Source: an uncultured Oscillospiraceae bacterium (lineage in GTDB: Bacteria > Bacillota > Clostridia > Oscillospirales > Acutalibacteraceae). Taken from it: DNA of 64,000 nt. The translations under genes and the position numbers were made by a program. This document shows positions 34,277 through 43,139 of the stretch, one piece after another. Positions within the stretch are counted from its first letter, which is position 1, and every line of letters begins with the position of its first letter. The DNA is taken from NCBI GenBank assembly GCA_900547445.1, contig URGJ01000005.1:1-64000 (forward strand), written 5' to 3'. The notes beneath the pieces are model-generated. The model was not told where the DNA came from and made no database searches. It saw only the letters and a list, made by a program, of their open reading frames with translations.

Positions 34277-36201
34277 AATTTAAAGACAGCTATAAAATAG
34301 AGATTGATAACATAAAGCCCGACGGCTATATTAAGGACAAAACCCGCCGCAAAATGGCGGAGAAAAATGAAAAATCCGCTCCCAAAAGGAGCGGCAGGGC
34401 GGTTTTCGGCACAGCGGTGGCGGCAGTACTCTGCGGCGCGATACTTTTTTCCGCGGGAATCGTCACGGGACGGCGTACGGTAAAGGTTAATAAAAGCGAA
34501 AACACCCCCGCTATGAAAACCGTCGCAACCTACGGCGATATATACAACAACATCAAAAAGTTCAAAACTACCTTTTGGGATAAAATCAGGAACTACGCTT
34601 CAGACGACATGGAGGTTATAGAAGAGGCTTATGACGGCGCAATGAACGGAAGCGCGGCAACGGGAACTAACGGAAGTACTTTAAAAAACGAGTCGGCAGG
34701 CGCCGACACCGATAACTCGGCGGACCACAGCGACACCAACGTTCAGGTAGAGGGCGTGGACGAAGCCGATGTTGTAAAGACCGACGGGAAAAATATTTAT
34801 ATTCTTTCGTTTTATGAAAGAAGGGTGAAAATCGTCGACGTTACGGGGGAAAAGCCCCGACAGCTTACAAGCATTAAGACAGAGGATATTTTCAACTGTG
34901 ATATGTACCTAAGCGGCGACAGGCTTATACTGCTCGGCGAAGGAAATTCGGAAAAGCAGTCAACCGCAACTGCAGTAATTTACGATATTTCCGACCCTAA
35001 CAAGCCTAAAGAGCTTACCCGCTTAAAGCAGAGCGGAAATTATCAGGATTCACGACTTATAGACGGCAGGCTTTATATGTTTTCCAATTTTACCATAAAT
35101 TCCGACGAAATCACAAAAGGCAGGGCGGAAAGCTATGTCCCGTCGGTAAGCTGTAAGGATTATAACGGCGCTGTAGCGGCGGAGAGCGTGCATTTTTACA
35201 ACAACTGCAATTATCCGCAGTATACCGTGATTTCAAGCTATGATATTAAGGACGGCTCGCTTTGCGGGACGCAATCGGTTTTGGGCGGCAGCTACACAGT
35301 CTATGCCGGCACCGAAAATATTATAACCTGCGGCTTTACTGATTCGGACGGCTTAACGCAGGTCGCACGGTTCTCGATTGACGGCGGCGAAATTACGCTA
35401 AAGGCGTCAGGCTTGCTTAAGGGCAGTCTTTTAAACCAGTTTTCAATCGACGAATACAAGGGATATTTCCGTTTTGTGCTTACCGATTATAATTACCTCT
35501 CAAGTCAGACCAACGAAACGGTATCTGCACCTTCTTATTCGATTTCTTCAACCGAGATTAATTCCCTTGTAATTCTTGACAGCAATTTAAAGGAAACGGG
35601 AAAAATCACCGACTTAGCGCCGGGCGAAAGGGTTTATTCGGTGCGCTTTATGGGAGATACCGCCTATTTCGTCACCTTCCGTCAGGTTGACCCGCTTTTC
35701 AGTGCCGACGTAAGTGACCCTTACAGTCCCAAAATAATCGGCAGTCTTAAAATCCCTGGCTTTTCACGCTATCTTTTCCCCTACGGCGATAAGCTGTTAG
35801 GGATAGGCCAAAACGCCGACGAACAAACAGGCAGATCGGGACTTATGAAGCTTTCTATGTTCGACATAAGCGATCCCTCCAATGTGACCGAAAGCTCCAA
35901 AACCGATATTTCCGCAAAATATTCCGATGCGCTTTACAACCACAAGGCGACAATTGCGGATTACGGAAAAAATATAATCGGCTTCCCCGCATATGGCAAT
36001 AGTGGGTTGCTATACTTTGTTTATTCCTATGAAGACGGTAAATTTGTTCAAAAGCTTAAGACAGAGCTTAATATTGAAAACCAACAGAACTGCCGCGGCT
36101 TATATATAGGAAAAATTTTCTATATTGCCGCTCCGCACGAATTACAGTACTACGATTTAGAGACTTTTAGGCTATTAGGTACTCTAAAGCTCATTGATTA
36201 A
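34273..36201 (+). CDS. Membrane-anchored secreted beta-propeller protein (PF09826-like)
   Basis: 642 residues: about 42 cytoplasmic, charged residues, one membrane helix (about 43-65), a low-complexity extracellular linker (about 115-145), then a large beta-propeller beginning at VQVEGVDEADVVKTDGKNIYILS, the signature of the PF09826 family, with repeats such as AVIYDISDPNKPKEL and LVILDSN. It overlaps the sigma gene by 4 bp (ATGA). The topology is that of an anti-sigma factor: a short N-terminal domain could hold the ECF factor while the propeller senses an envelope signal. No known anti-sigma domain is recognisable in the first 42 residues, so this role is inference. Confidence 0.8.
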   Translation: MKFKDSYKIEIDNIKPDGYIKDKTRRKMAEKNEKSAPKRSGRAVFGTAVAAVLCGAILFSAGIVTGRRTVKVNKSENTPAMKTVATYGDIYNNIKKFKTTFWDKIRNYASDDMEVIEEAYDGAMNGSAATGTNGSTLKNESAGADTDNSADHSDTNVQVEGVDEADVVKTDGKNIYILSFYERRVKIVDVTGEKPRQLTSIKTEDIFNCDMYLSGDRLILLGEGNSEKQSTATAVIYDISDPNKPKELTRLKQSGNYQDSRLIDGRLYMFSNFTINSDEITKGRAESYVPSVSCKDYNGAVAAESVHFYNNCNYPQYTVISSYDIKDGSLCGTQSVLGGSYTVYAGTENIITCGFTDSDGLTQVARFSIDGGEITLKASGLLKGSLLNQFSIDEYKGYFRFVLTDYNYLSSQTNETVSAPSYSISSTEINSLVILDSNLKETGKITDLAPGERVYSVRFMGDTAYFVTFRQVDPLFSADVSDPYSPKIIGSLKIPGFSRYLFPYGDKLLGIGQNADEQTGRSGLMKLSMFDISDPSNVTESSKTDISAKYSDALYNHKATIADYGKNIIGFPAYGNSGLLYFVYSYEDGKFVQKLKTELNIENQQNCRGLYIGKIFYIAAPHELQYYDLETFRLLGTLKLID

Positions 36202-36212
36202 AAAACCGCGGA

Positions 36213-36244
36213 AAAACTCCCATCTTTTCAAAGACGGGAGTTTT
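36213..36244 (+). terminator. Terminator after the beta-propeller gene
   Basis: AAAACTCCC pairs with GGGAGTTTT, ending in a T-rich stretch, 12 bp after the stop codon. It also serves the convergent lipoprotein gene. Confidence 0.8.
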
Positions 36245-36250
36245 ACATTT

Positions 36251-36760
36251 TCAATTTAATATTGTCACATTTTTAAAATTAACGGTAAAGCCGTTTTCGG
36301 AATCTTCAGCGGAAATAGGAAGTCCCGTCGCTCCGAGAAACAGTTTATAGCCTATATCCGCTTCGTCGCGCTGAATATAGTATTCATCGCCTCCGAAAAT
36401 AATGAATACGTCCTCCCTACAGGCGTCCTTTAATATTCTGTAAAGAAGCATACAGCAGGCTCCCTCGGGCAACGACGCGAAATCGGTTTTGTAATCAAGC
36501 CCTGCGTACTTAGCGGTCACGTCCTCGCCGTCAAAATGAAGCTCGAGCCCCTTTATTGTATCCGGAGAGGTTATTTCCATATCCGTTTCACCGTTTTCTC
36601 CGACCTTGACGTTCGCCTCATAACATTCGTTATAGTATGTAAGCTCAGCTGTAAAGGATATTCCTATTACAACGGGGGTAATGCCGGATTTTTTATCCCC
36701 GCAGGCACAGAGAAAAAGCATTAAGACCGTTAAAAGTAAAACCGATATTGTTTTTTTCAA
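36251..36760 (-). CDS. Putative lipoprotein of unknown function
   Basis: 169 residues. KKTISVLLLTVLMLFLCACGD is a lipoprotein signal peptide; the lipobox is L-C-A-C with Cys20 as the lipidated residue, so the mature protein is membrane-tethered outside the cell. The rest is rich in beta strands (ITPVVIGISFTAELTYYNECYEANV, then DTIKGLELHFDGEDVTAKY); two adjacent cysteines (ACCML) lie near residue 107. I do not recognise the family. It converges on the sigma operon and is 38 bp downstream of the NAD(P)HX repair gene. Confidence 0.75.
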   Translation of the reverse strand: MKKTISVLLLTVLMLFLCACGDKKSGITPVVIGISFTAELTYYNECYEANVKVGENGETDMEITSPDTIKGLELHFDGEDVTAKYAGLDYKTDFASLPEGACCMLLYRILKDACREDVFIIFGGDEYYIQRDEADIGYKLFLGATGLPISAEDSENGFTVNFKNVTILN

Positions 36761-36798
36761 GCTAAAGCACTCCTATCAGGGCGGATAACCCGCTGTTG

Positions 36799-38247
36799 CT
36801 AAAGCTCCTCTATAAGGTCTGAGGGCAGCATTGCCCTCTCCCCGCGCCTTGCCGCAGCTTTGTCGCCCGCTTCGCCGTGCAGATAGACCGCCGCTTTTGC
36901 GGCTTCTTCCGTGCTGAAACCCTGCGCCAAAAGCGAAACGGTGATCCCCGCAAGTGTATCTCCGCTGCCTCCTGTTGACATACCGGGGTTACCTGTCATA
37001 TTAAAATACAGTTCTCCCGACGGCGTAGCAACAACCGTGTTAGCGCCCTTTAAAACAAGTACACAGCCGTACTTTACGGCAAAATCCCGTGCAATTTCCA
37101 CGCGGTTTTCCTCCACCTCGCGAACTGTCGCTGAACAAAGCCTTGCCATTTCGCCCGGGTGGGGAGTCAGTATGATAGGAGCCTTGCTCTTTTTAATAAT
37201 ATCTATGCCGCCTTGGAGGGCATTTATGCCATCTGCGTCTATAACAAGAGGAATTTCCGAAATTTCTACGAGTTCCCGCACAAGACGCGCGGTATCTTCA
37301 TTGTTGCCCATTCCACAGCCGATAAGCACTGCGGAACAGCCCCTTAAAAGCTCGGGTAGGTTAAGATTGTCCGGGCAGAGCGTGCCTGATTTATTAGGTT
37401 TTACGGGAACACAAACCGCCTCTGGAACGGAAACCGTAAAGGGAAAGTATATATTATCGCAAATCGCCGATTTTAAAATACCGAGTCCGCTCCGAAGCGC
37501 CGACCTCGCCGCCAGCACCGCCGCGCCCGCCATACCGTAGCTTCCGCAAAGCATAAGTGCCGTACCGAAGGTGCCCTTGTGGGAATTATGCCGCCGTTTC
37601 TTAAATATCGGCTTCTCGGTTGTAAGATAACTACAGCCGACAGGCGGCGCGCCTATATCCGCCACAACCGTTTCTCCGCAGTAATCCGAGCCGTCCGGCA
37701 GTACGAAACAAGGCTTAAGAGCTATAAAGGTAACGGTCAAATCGGCATTTACTGCACAGCCCAAAACCCGTCCGCTGTCGGCGGCAATTCCGCTCGGAAC
37801 ATCGACCGAAACGCGTATACCGTCCGAAGAGTTTATGGCTTTTATAAGCTCCGCCGTCTTTTCGTCCGGCGCACGGTTAAGCCCGATACCGAAAACCGCG
37901 TCTATAATAATATCGGCGTCGGGAATAAATTTATCGGTCTTTTTTACTAATTTAAGGCGGTCGTAATAATACGCCGCGTTCTCGGTCACGGGTGTGCCTA
38001 AGGGGGTTGAAACAGTAACGTCCGCACCGTTTTCGGCTAATATCCCCGCTATTACGCAGCCGTCACCGCCGTTGTTGCCCCTGCCGCAGACCACGGTTAT
38101 TCTTTTTGCGCGGCAATCGTATTTTTTCATTATTATTTCCGCCGCGGCGCTTCCCGCGCGGAACATTAAGTCCCTTAAGGAAAAAGCGCCGCTTGCGACG
38201 GCGCTTTCCTCCGACTCTCTTATTAAAGCCGTTGTAAGTATTTTCAT
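36799..38247 (-). CDS. nnr: Bifunctional NAD(P)H-hydrate epimerase / ADP-dependent dehydratase
   Basis: 482 residues repairing hydrated NADH/NADPH. The N-terminal epimerase domain (about 1-215) has VVCGRGNNGGDGCVIA near 52 and VDVPSGIAADSG near 148. The C-terminal ribokinase-like dehydratase domain (about 225-482) has ILTPHPGEMARLC near 360 and NPGMSTGGSGDTLAG near 428 with the catalytic Asp in GSGD. It is 6 bp downstream of the DUF6106-like gene, so they share a transcript. Full length and intact. Confidence 0.92.
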   Translation of the reverse strand: MKILTTALIRESEESAVASGAFSLRDLMFRAGSAAAEIIMKKYDCRAKRITVVCGRGNNGGDGCVIAGILAENGADVTVSTPLGTPVTENAAYYYDRLKLVKKTDKFIPDADIIIDAVFGIGLNRAPDEKTAELIKAINSSDGIRVSVDVPSGIAADSGRVLGCAVNADLTVTFIALKPCFVLPDGSDYCGETVVADIGAPPVGCSYLTTEKPIFKKRRHNSHKGTFGTALMLCGSYGMAGAAVLAARSALRSGLGILKSAICDNIYFPFTVSVPEAVCVPVKPNKSGTLCPDNLNLPELLRGCSAVLIGCGMGNNEDTARLVRELVEISEIPLVIDADGINALQGGIDIIKKSKAPIILTPHPGEMARLCSATVREVEENRVEIARDFAVKYGCVLVLKGANTVVATPSGELYFNMTGNPGMSTGGSGDTLAGITVSLLAQGFSTEEAAKAAVYLHGEAGDKAAARRGERAMLPSDLIEEL

Positions 38248-38253
38248 AATATC

Positions 38254-38769
38254 TTAATCCTTAAACGCGCTGTTCGCAATAAACTTAGGCACAAATTTGA
38301 CTATCGCGCCGCGCACCCTCTCATCGGGAGCAAAAACAAGGTAGTTCGTACCCTTTCCCTCGGTTGAGGAAACCATAAGGTAAGCGTCCTTATCATCTGA
38401 GTCGCAGGCGATAAGCATTTCCTTTGAATTAACCGAGTTTAACAGCGCGGGATTGTACTTTTCTATCCTTGTGACGGTCTGGAGTTCAAAGGAAAGCACC
38501 CGCTTTCTGGAGCTTTTATTTATTATCTTATCAATATCCATCGTTCCGTTGGTTACAATATACTCATATTCAACATTTAAAAGGCAGGAAAGCTTAAACG
38601 CGCCGTAAAGCGCGCCCGCAATAAGCAGAAAGGAAAACGCGCCGAGATAGCCGGAAAACATAAAAAGCAAAAAGCAAAGCAAAAATGCCGCAAGCCATAT
38701 ACCTACAAGCGCGGCAACGGTTTTGCCGGTTTTTCTTACCGCAATTATCTGTTCAAAAAAAGTATCCAT
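38254..38769 (-). CDS. Two-helix membrane protein, DUF6106-like
   Basis: 171 residues starting DTFFEQIIAVRKTGKT, with two hydrophobic segments (about 17-36 and 42-60) and a soluble C-terminal domain of about 100 residues. That domain contains VEYEYIVTNGTMDIDKIINKSSRKRV, a pattern I associate with the DUF6106 family of Clostridia; no function is known to me. Followed closely by nnr. Confidence 0.6.
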   Translation of the reverse strand: MDTFFEQIIAVRKTGKTVAALVGIWLAAFLLCFLLFMFSGYLGAFSFLLIAGALYGAFKLSCLLNVEYEYIVTNGTMDIDKIINKSSRKRVLSFELQTVTRIEKYNPALLNSVNSKEMLIACDSDDKDAYLMVSSTEGKGTNYLVFAPDERVRGAIVKFVPKFIANSAFKD

Positions 38770-38831
38770 ATCATATCTCCTCGGAAAAAGTAATATAATG
38801 TATATACATTATACACCTAAATGTATTGCAC

Positions 38832-38860
38832 TTGCAATATTTTTTGTTTTAGTATATAAT
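38832..38860 (+). promoter_or_regulatory. Promoter of the pqqD-like/ABC operon
   Basis: TTGCAA, 17-bp spacer, TATAAT, about 36 bp upstream of the GTG start. Confidence 0.75.
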
Positions 38861-38895
38861 AAATTTACCTTTTATTAACAAGTGGGGTGCTATTT

Positions 38896-39156
38896 GTGCG
38901 TATTAAAGACGGCTTCAGCGTTAAAAACCTCCATGGTCAGTACACCGTTGTCGCCGATAACGGCAAGCTTGAAAACACAATTGTGCTTACCGACACGGCG
39001 CTGTTCCTGTGGAATTTACTTAAAGCCAAGGATACTTCAAAGACCGAGATGTTAAATGCGCTGCTTGAAAACTTCGATATTTCAACAGTTTTAGCCCTCG
39101 GCGACATCGATGTGTTTATAAGAACAATGAAGGAAAACGGTATAACAGAAGATTGA
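38896..39156 (+). CDS. PqqD family protein (RiPP recognition element-like)
   Basis: 86 residues, starting RIKDGFSVKNLHGQYTVVADNGK, then LTDTALFLWNLLKAKDT and a C-terminal helical stretch with IDVFIRTMKENGI. This is the winged-helix PqqD fold, which in RiPP pathways binds leader peptides. The GTG at 38896 is chosen because GGGGTG precedes it with normal spacing and the protein then starts like other PqqD proteins. An ABC exporter follows 1 bp later. No precursor peptide or maturase was found nearby, so the pair may serve a peptide made elsewhere or have another role. Confidence 0.8.
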   Translation: MRIKDGFSVKNLHGQYTVVADNGKLENTIVLTDTALFLWNLLKAKDTSKTEMLNALLENFDISTVLALGDIDVFIRTMKENGITED

Positions 39157-39157
39157 T

Positions 39158-40822
39158 ATGGCAAGAAAAGAAAGTAACAAAAACACGCTTAAATGGATTT
39201 ATCAGCGAATTAAGAAATATATTCCGCTTATAATCGCCCTCTCGGCTGTGACGGCTTTAGGCGCTTGCACAGGAGTGGGACTTGCCCTTGTGACAAAGAG
39301 GATTTTCGATATAGCCACGAAAGACAGCAAAGGAAGCCTTGCGGCGGCGGGGCTTGCGCTTTTTGCTGTTATAGCGGTTCAGATACTTTTGAGCGCGGCG
39401 CAGTCCTTTATGAGCGCTTTTGCCGGCGGAAGGCTGACCGTTTCGCTTAGGAATTATCTTTTTGCTACGGTCTGCAAAAAGAAATACGAGGGGATTTCCG
39501 CCTATCATTCGGGGGATCTCTTAAACCGCTTTACCTCGGACACTGAGGTTGTGGTTTCAAGTGCGGTCTCAATTATTCCGAGCGTCACCGCCATGATTGC
39601 GAAAATTGCCGCGGGAATAGGAGCAATGCTTATACTTAACCCCTATCTCGCAGGTATTATACTCCTGCTCGGAATTGCCGTCCCCGCAATCGGCAGGTTG
39701 ATTAATAAAAGATACAAGAGTCTTCACAAGGAATGCCAAAAAACCGAGGGGAAAACCCGCTCCTTTTTGCAGGAGTGTTTTGAAAATATTGTAGTCATTA
39801 AAACCTTTATAAGCGAGGCGCCCTTTATTGCTCGGCTCGGTCTTTATATGGAAGAAAATTTTAAGGTTAAAATGAAAAGAACGGTCGTTTCGGTATTGGC
39901 GCATATTTGCCTTTATTCCTTTTTTACGGTGGGATATTATGCCGTTTTGGTTTGGGGAGCCGGCGGAATAGCGGCGGGAACCCTTACATATGGCACGCTT
40001 ATGGCGTTTTTACAGCTTATTTCACAGCTGCGCGCGCCCCTTCAGAACGTTTCGGGCATAATACCAAAGTATTACGCGGCGTTGGCGTCGGCGGAGCGGC
40101 TTATTGAAATTGAATACTTAGATGAAGAGCAAGAGTCTCTGTCAAAGGACAAACTCAGCACAATTAAGTCCGATTTCCGTACGCTCGATATAAACAATGT
40201 ATGCTTTACCTACGGCGGCGAGCAAATACTTGAAAATTGCAGCTTTGTAGCCGAGCGCGGACATATAACCGCGGTTACGGGCGAGTCGGGCAGCGGCAAA
40301 AGCACCCTCTTTAAGCTTATTTTGGGGCTTTACGAGCCGCAGTCGGGCAGCATTACCGTAAACGGGACTGTTGCGGCGGATACCTCCGTGCGCGGACTTT
40401 TTTCCTATGTGCCGCAGGGAAATATGGTGCTTTCGGGCACGGTGAGGGATAACATCACCCTTTGCAATCCCGATATCGATGAGGAAAAACTTGAAAAAGC
40501 GGCGCGCGCCGCCGAAATTTACGATTATATCGAGGCACTCCCCGACGGCTTTGACACGGTGCTGTCTGAAAGAGGAGGAGGACTTTCCGAGGGACAGATT
40601 CAGCGCATTTCGATAGCTCGGGCGCTCCTTTCGGACGCGTCTGTGCTTCTGCTCGACGAGGCTACCAGCGCCCTTGACGAGGTCACTGAAACGCTTGTGC
40701 TTACAAACATTAAAAATATGACCGATAAAACCGTTATTTTCATAACCCACAGAAACACAAGCCTTAAGGTATGCGACAGAATATTTAGGATTGAGAACAA
40801 AAAAATTACTGCTGTAAAATAG
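39158..40822 (+). CDS. ABC transporter, fused membrane and ATPase domains
   Basis: 554 residues: six membrane helices (about 20-310) followed by an ATPase domain. Walker A GESGSGKST is near residue 374, the signature is LSEGQIQRISIARALL, and Walker B LLLDEATSALDE keeps the catalytic glutamate. Half-transporter of the exporter type, presumably a homodimer. There is no N-terminal C39 peptidase domain. Immediately after the PqqD-like gene, so peptide export is plausible but unproven. Confidence 0.9.
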   Translation: MARKESNKNTLKWIYQRIKKYIPLIIALSAVTALGACTGVGLALVTKRIFDIATKDSKGSLAAAGLALFAVIAVQILLSAAQSFMSAFAGGRLTVSLRNYLFATVCKKKYEGISAYHSGDLLNRFTSDTEVVVSSAVSIIPSVTAMIAKIAAGIGAMLILNPYLAGIILLLGIAVPAIGRLINKRYKSLHKECQKTEGKTRSFLQECFENIVVIKTFISEAPFIARLGLYMEENFKVKMKRTVVSVLAHICLYSFFTVGYYAVLVWGAGGIAAGTLTYGTLMAFLQLISQLRAPLQNVSGIIPKYYAALASAERLIEIEYLDEEQESLSKDKLSTIKSDFRTLDINNVCFTYGGEQILENCSFVAERGHITAVTGESGSGKSTLFKLILGLYEPQSGSITVNGTVAADTSVRGLFSYVPQGNMVLSGTVRDNITLCNPDIDEEKLEKAARAAEIYDYIEALPDGFDTVLSERGGGLSEGQIQRISIARALLSDASVLLLDEATSALDEVTETLVLTNIKNMTDKTVIFITHRNTSLKVCDRIFRIENKKITAVK

Positions 40823-40827
40823 ACGCT

Positions 40828-40859
40828 TTCACGGCTTTAATACAGCCGTGAATTTTTTT
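40828..40859 (+). terminator. Terminator after the ABC exporter gene
   Basis: TTCACGGCT pairs with AGCCGTGAA, 7-nt loop, followed by seven T. Confidence 0.9.
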
Positions 40860-40940
40860 AAAATAGCCTCGGTTTATAACCTGTGAAAATATTAACAGTT
40901 TTAAATTTTCGTAAAAGACTGAATTTGTGAAAATTCTGCA

Positions 40941-40969
40941 TTGACTTTATTATATAAAAGTACTAAAAT
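40941..40969 (+). promoter_or_regulatory. Promoter of the atp operon
   Basis: TTGACT, 17-bp spacer, TAAAAT. Because the -10 ends at 40969, the first gene must start downstream, supporting the TTG at 41002. Confidence 0.8.
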
Positions 40970-41001
40970 TGAATAATAAAAATTGTAAGGGTGGGTGTAT
41001 T

Positions 41002-41307
41002 TTGGCAGGCGCGGTAATTGCTTTTGCTTTCGGAATTTTACAGGCGTTCTTGCTTAAGGTTACTCTTTTTTCCTTTACGGCGGGGAATTATCAAAGAGCG
41101 GCGCTCTGCCTGATTATAAAGCTTATCGCCTACGGCGCGGCGGCGCTTATTTTGGTATTTCTATTTTCGGATTATGTTATCAGCTGTGTAATCGGCTATG
41201 CGGCAGGGCTTCCCGCGGCGGTTACGGTTTGGTTTATAATAAATACTCTTCGCGCTAAAAACGAAGCTTCGGGAGATGGTAGAAACGAAGATAGTAACAA
41301 TAATTGA
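41002..41307 (+). CDS. atpI: ATP synthase protein I-like membrane protein
   Basis: About 101 residues with four hydrophobic segments (AGAVIAFAFGILQAFLL, ALCLIIKLIAYGAAALILVFLF, VISCVIGYAAGLPAAVTVWFIIN among them). AtpI aids c-ring assembly or Mg2+ handling; the family diverges fast, so the call rests on position at the head of the atp operon and topology. The TTG start is preceded by GGGTGGGTG. It overlaps atpB by 32 bp. Confidence 0.65.
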   Translation: MAGAVIAFAFGILQAFLLKVTLFSFTAGNYQRAALCLIIKLIAYGAAALILVFLFSDYVISCVIGYAAGLPAAVTVWFIINTLRAKNEASGDGRNEDSNNN

Positions 41308-42178
41308 GTTTGCGTTATCGGCGGTAATTTTTGCCGCGGGTCTTATAGGCTGGTCGGCTGTTCACGCTTCAATAAAGCAGCACGGAAAAACCAAAGAGCT
41401 TAAAAAGAAGTCAAGGCTTTTGCTTGTCCTTATGATTATCGCGGCGTGGTTTTTTATCGGCACGGCGATAACCTCCCTTTGGAACGGCAAGGCGGGAATG
41501 AACGTCGAATTTGAGATGTTCAGCGAGCGGGTAAGCCTTTTCGGATTTTCTATGGCGAAAACAAGCCTTGTTATGTGGATAATAACGGCTATCGTATTGG
41601 TATTGGGTCTGATTTTCAGATTTGTGATTTTCCCGAGATTTGACCCCGATAACCCAAAAGGCTTTCAGAATATAATGGAATTAGCGGTTGAGGCGATGGA
41701 GAATTTCACCAAAAACACCCTCGGCGATTATTCAGACGAGCTTGCGCCCTATATGTTCTCCCTTGCGGTATTTATGGTAATGTGCGCCGCGTCCGAGCTA
41801 ATTGGGGTCAGACCGCCTACCTCGGATTTGATTGTAACCCTCTCTATGGGACTTATAACCTTTGTTTTAATCAATGTTTACGGAGTAAGGAAAAAGGGCT
41901 TCGGCGGCAGGGTAAAAAGCCTTGCAAAGCCAACCCCCGTAATCTTCCCGATGAAGGTTTTAAGCGATGTTGCAGTGCCTGTTTCCCTTGCCTGCCGTCT
42001 TTTCGGCAATATGATAGGCGGTATGATAGTTATGGATTTGTTGAAATCCGTGCTGGGCGGCTACGCAAGCGGTATTCCCGCGGTGGCGGGGCTTTACTTC
42101 AACCTTTTCCACCCGCTTATTCAGACATATATTTTCATTATTTTATCATTAACCTTTATAAACGAAGCTATTGAATAG
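41276..42178 (+). CDS. atpB: F-type ATP synthase subunit a
   Basis: 300 residues, membrane sector, forming the proton/sodium half-channels against the c-ring. The essential arginine is in SLACRLFGNMIGG (about residue 240); PTSDLIVTLSMGLITF and LFHPLIQTYIFIILSLTFINEAIE are conserved. The N-terminal about 55 residues are an additional hydrophobic extension not present in E. coli subunit a. The ATG lies within the atpI end with a GGGAG directly abutting it, so translation may be coupled. Confidence 0.93.
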   Translation: MVETKIVTIIEFALSAVIFAAGLIGWSAVHASIKQHGKTKELKKKSRLLLVLMIIAAWFFIGTAITSLWNGKAGMNVEFEMFSERVSLFGFSMAKTSLVMWIITAIVLVLGLIFRFVIFPRFDPDNPKGFQNIMELAVEAMENFTKNTLGDYSDELAPYMFSLAVFMVMCAASELIGVRPPTSDLIVTLSMGLITFVLINVYGVRKKGFGGRVKSLAKPTPVIFPMKVLSDVAVPVSLACRLFGNMIGGMIVMDLLKSVLGGYASGIPAVAGLYFNLFHPLIQTYIFIILSLTFINEAIE

Positions 42179-42400
<222 letters not shown>

Positions 42401-42409
42401 GAGAAAGCT

Positions 42410-42904
42410 ATGGAAGGATTAGTTATATCGGATGCCGTAAAGGATCTGATAATCAATATTATCAACATAATAGTCTTGTTCGTAATCGTGCGGGGGCTTG
42501 CCTATAAACCCGTAAAAAAGTTCCTCGACGCCCGCAAGGAGCGTGTATCCAAGGAGCTTAAGGACGCGGCGGAGGCAAGACAGACTGCAGAGGAGGAAGC
42601 CCTTAAATATAAGGAGCTTACCGAAAAGAGCAAGGCAGAGGGTACTGAAATTATAAACGAGGCGGAGCGTACCGCAAAGGAAAACGCCGCCGAGATTATT
42701 GAGACCGCAAAGCAAAAAGCCGCCGAAATTACCGAAAAGGCGCGTGAAAACGCTAAGAAAGAGCGTGAAAGCCAAATTGCCGCTATGAAGGGCGACATTA
42801 CCGATATTGCCTTTGATATTTCAAGGCAGGTGCTTTCACGCGAGGTAACAGACGGGGACAATATGCGTATTGCCGACGCGTTCTTTGCAAAGTATCAAGG
42901 GTGA
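42410..42904 (+). CDS. atpF: F-type ATP synthase subunit b
   Basis: 164 residues: one N-terminal membrane helix (about 10-30) and a long charged helix rich in Lys, Glu and Ala heptads (about 40-150), the dimeric peripheral stalk. Starts 9 bp after atpE and ends 4 bp before atpH. Normal length, no fusion to delta. Confidence 0.93.
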   Translation: MEGLVISDAVKDLIINIINIIVLFVIVRGLAYKPVKKFLDARKERVSKELKDAAEARQTAEEEALKYKELTEKSKAEGTEIINEAERTAKENAAEIIETAKQKAAEITEKARENAKKERESQIAAMKGDITDIAFDISRQVLSREVTDGDNMRIADAFFAKYQG

Positions 42905-42908
42905 GTTT

Positions 42909-43124
42909 ATGAAAACAGCTGTAATAACGGTTGCCTCCAATATGTCGGACAAAACCTATGAGCGGATATGCCGGGGCTTTGCCGAAAAATTGGGCGAGCT
43001 TACCTTTGAACGCGTAACCGACGATAAGATAATCGGCGGCTTTATCGCCGATATTGACGGCGAGGTTTTTGATTTGAGCATTGCCTCGCAAATAGAGAAA
43101 ATGCAGAAACAGATTAGCAATTAG
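42909..43124 (+). CDS. atpH: F-type ATP synthase subunit delta, C-terminal domain only
   Basis: Only 71 residues, against about 175-185 normally. What remains (KTAVITVASNMSDKTYERICRGFAEKLG, then DDKIIGGFIADIDGEVFDLSIASQIEKMQKQ) matches the C-terminal domain that binds the b dimer. The N-terminal helical bundle that caps the three alpha subunits is absent. The gene is bounded tightly by atpF (4 bp) and atpA (15 bp), the frame is clean and no leftover delta sequence is visible, so this is not a recent frameshift. Confidence 0.8.
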   Translation: MKTAVITVASNMSDKTYERICRGFAEKLGELTFERVTDDKIIGGFIADIDGEVFDLSIASQIEKMQKQISN

Positions 43125-43139
43125 GGTGGTGCAGGAGAA

